A program made the position numbers and the translations under genes. A model generated the notes under the pieces. That model saw only the letters and a program-made list of their open reading frames with translations. It was not told the DNA's origin and did not search any database. Shown here piece by piece: positions 16,965 through 19,619 of a stretch of 19,619 nt of DNA. Numbering within the stretch: position 1 is the stretch's first letter; each line of letters opens with the position of its first letter. This DNA is from Trachelipus rathkii (Eukaryota > Arthropoda > Malacostraca > Isopoda > Trachelipodidae), in NCBI GenBank assembly GCA_015478945.1, contig JABUQX010004614.1:52501-72119 (forward strand). The letters run 5' to 3'.

Positions 16965-19619
16965 TTAAGGTGAAAAGCGAACTACTGGACGTAATGCTCG
17001 TCCATAACGCGATGTGGGACGAGGTGGACCAGACGGTAAGGTTGCAGTCGGAATGGGTTCCGGATTCGGAGAAGGAATCGGTGTTGGAACAGGAGACAGA
17101 GGTGTCTGCATCGGAACAGGAGGCGGAGATGTCGTAGCGCGGGGCGCGGAAGTAGTTGGCGAAGTAGCGACAACAGCTGAGGGAGTTGGCAAAAGTTCAG
17201 GTTCGTTTGGAGAACAAGTTGATGTAAAAGGCAGAATGGGCATGAAGTCGATATTATCTTGCGAAGTAGAGGTAGATGGTGCGGGTGCCGAAGGTGGAGG
17301 AGGAGTGGTGGAAGAAGCGGGATCATGTTCGAAATAAGCCGGTTTGATCCTATCCACTGATATGTTTTCTGTTTTGCTCCCCTTCTGTAAGGTGAAAAAC
17401 TTTCGATAGCGTTTTAATACGAAAGGTCCGTCATAGCGGGCTTGCAACGGACTACGGTGTGAGTCATGCCGAATTAATACATGAGAGCAAGTCTCCAAAT
17501 CCGCAGGCATGTAGGTAGGACGGGGAGGGTGGCGTGGCAAAGACGGCTTCCACGCCTCAGTACATTGACGAAGGCGAGCCAGGAAGGTGTGCTGGTTCGT
17601 AGTTTTTGGAGAGGGAAGTATAAACTCACCAGGTATTCGGATGGTGGAGCCATAGACAAGCTCAGCAGAGGAGCATTTAAGGTGTTCTTTGTACGCAGTT
17701 CTGATACCGAGTAGAACAAGAGGAAGGGTTTCGGACCAATTTTCCGGTGTTCCATGGGCCATAAGAGAAGCTTTTAGCTGCCGGTGGAACCTCTCTATGA
17801 GCCCTTGAGCTTGCGGATGGTAGCTGCAAGAGCGAAGACGCTTAGAGCCGATTAAGGTCATGAGGTCCTTCCACAGGTGAGACTCAAACTGCCTACCCTG
17901 GTCTGTGGACACAGTCGACGGAGTGCCAAACCTGGCTATCCAGTTGTACAGAAATGCCTGAGCAATTGTCTCGCTGGAAGTATCACGCAAGGGAATGGCT
18001 TCTACCCATCGAGTGTATCTGTCTATGCACGTTAAAATATGTGTGAAACCATCTGAGGGTGGTAAAGGGCCGACTAAATCAATGTGCACCTGGTCAAAAC
18101 GTTCACCAGGGGGAAGAAATTGCTGAAGAGGTGCGACAGTGTGCCTGTGCACTTTGGATTTTTGACAGTTGAGACACTGCGTTGTCCACTGTTTAACATC
18201 CTTTAGTAAGGACGGCCAAACGAAATGCTTACCTATTTTGACTTGACTACCTTTTACCCCTGGGTGCGACACATCGTGAATGGTGTGAAACACCTTTCTA
18301 CGCATGGGGGTAGGTACGACTGGACGAGGGTGTGCGGAAGAGACGTCGCATAACAAAGGGGGAAAACCAAAAATTTCTACAGTTTGGATGTCGTAAGAAG
18401 AAGCACTAGGAAAAACAATCTCTTCGAGTTGCTGCAGATGAGCCATTTCGACGAAATCAATGTCTGGTAAAGAGATAGCGTTAATTCGGGATAGAGCATC
18501 GGCAGGAATGTTGTCTTTTCCTTTTATATGTCGGATATCAGTTGTGAATTGGGCAATGAATTCAAGGTGGCGGGCTTCACGAGGTGACTGTTTCACTGGA
18601 AGCTGTAATGGCATGCGTGATGGGTAAATGATCAGTTACAACATGGAATTCCCGACCTTCTATGAAGTAACGGAAGTGCTTAATAGCTAAATAAATTGCG
18701 AGAAGTTCCCTTCCAAATGCGCTGTATCGTGTTTCAGGCGGCTGGAACTTTTTAGAAAAGAAAGCTAATGGACGCCATTCGTTGTCAATAAATTGTTGTA
18801 GCACAGCTCCAGCTGCGAAGTCTGAAGCGTCTGTGTTGATTCTAGTCGGGGCTGTGTCGGATGGAAATATAAGTAACACGGAAGAGGCAAGGGCTTCCTT
18901 GATGGCGGTGAAGGCATTAGTTGCTTCGTCGTTCCAATCTACAGTGACAGAAGCAGCAGAACCTTTACGTGGATGCTTAAGAAGTGCGTGGAGCGGAAGG
19001 AGAATTTTTGCAGCGGACGGTATGAAACGATGGTAGAAGTTGACCATCCCTAAAAAACGACGGAGTTGACGCTGTTTTACAGGCTTCGGAAAGTCACGAA
19101 TGGCTGCCACACGATCCTCAAGGGGACGTATACCTTCGGCAGAGATAGTGTGTCCGAGAAAGGTTAGGGATGAAACTCCGAATTCACATTTGGAAGAATT
19201 GACACATAGACCAAATTCACTTAGTCTGGTAAAAACTTGCCTGAGATGTGAAGTATGTTCCTCCGGAGAGGTACTGGCAATCAATAAGTCGTCTATGTAG
19301 GCGAAAACGAAGGGTAAACCACGTAATACTGAGTCTAGAAGACGTTGAAATGATTGACTAGCATTTCGTAAACCGAATGGCGTTCGAAGAAATTCGTAAA
19401 GGCCGAAAGGAGTGATAATGGCAGTCTTATGAATGTCTTCCGGATTGACGGGAATTTGAAAAAATGCGCTAATTAAGTCAATTTTTGAGAAAATGGTACA
19501 ACCAGAGAGGTGGGATGTGAAATCCTGTAAATGAGGTACATTATAGCGGTCTGGGCGGGTGATCGCATTCAGGCAGCGATAATCGCCAGTCGGGCGATAA
19601 TCCCCATTTGGTTTGAGAA
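16965..19619 (-). pseudogene. pol: Ty3/Gypsy retrotransposon pol (RT, RNase H, integrase), one frameshift
   Basis: The frame is open from the right edge, so gag and protease lie outside. The reverse transcriptase shows KPNGDYRP, SKIDLISAF (catalytic Asp at 19477-19479), TPFGLRNASQSFQ and YIDD (19288-19299). RNase H follows: NTDASDFAAGAVL, GRELLAIY, VVTDHLPITHA. A one-base shift at about 18590-18610 ends this frame at 18577. The downstream frame resumes with SPREARHLEFI and GKDNIPADALSR. Integrase has a His-His-Cys-Cys finger (residues 113, 117, 147, 150 of that frame) and a DD35E triad (Asp179, Asp238, Glu274). It ends with a basic segment (QARYDGPFVLKRY) and a Pro/Ser/Thr-rich tail of about 110 residues. 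Overall resemblance is to the CsRn1/Kabuki group. A single frameshift and intact catalytic residues suggest a fairly recent insertion, or a sequencing error. Confidence 0.93.

Noticed and set aside
17014..17337. Gly-rich plus-strand frame opposite the Gypsy C-terminus, and other plus-strand frames over 17481-19300
   Set aside because: They are antisense shadows of the Pro/Ser-rich tail and of the RT/integrase frame.

Overview
The window is AT-rich animal-type DNA with no intact host gene that I can recognise. It holds (AT)n and (TAA)n microsatellites and a dense set of broken transposable elements: hAT-like ends and a hAT transposase, a DD41D-type mariner, a CR1/Jockey-like non-LTR retrotransposon, a Ty3/Gypsy retrotransposon, a tRNA-derived SINE and a pair of MITE-like foldback repeats. 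This mix, with extreme AT dinucleotide expansion, points to an invertebrate, most likely an arthropod. A decapod crustacean is my first guess, but it rests on general resemblance and is weak.

Layout. 1-244: an edge fragment ending in a hAT-like terminus. 388-532: a tRNA-like SINE on the minus strand between AT arrays. 537-1825: AT arrays around a featureless stretch. 1826-2850: unexplained sequence with a G-quadruplex-like run in a hairpin loop and two tight hairpins. 2850-4500: AT array, a hAT-like end at 3258, then a long C-over-G low-complexity patchwork. 4691-5559: two head-to-head MITE-like units with shared terminal inverted repeats and TAA flanks, followed by a hAT-like end at 5638. 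6292-6480: a hAT-like end packed with GTAAC/GTTAC pentamers. 6816-9757: endonuclease plus reverse transcriptase of a non-LTR element, broken by frameshifts and stops and with YADD changed to YAND. 10680-12975: a non-autonomous hAT with GCATCC-rich subterminal arrays, split by a complete-ended mariner (11405-12660) inserted at TA. 13112-14467: a hAT transposase pseudogene whose C-terminal part is present twice as a 210-244 bp palindrome (14025-14485). 15152-15290: a second GTAACG array. 16965-19619: Gypsy pol on the minus strand, open at the right edge, with a candidate LTR at 16658-16946.

The genes do not form a working pathway. They are independent mobile elements nested into each other and into AT microsatellites. 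I found no convincing new biological system. The most unusual structures are the palindromic duplication of the hAT C-terminus, the paired foldback MITEs, and the hAT element whose two ends carry GCATCC arrays in direct rather than inverted orientation.
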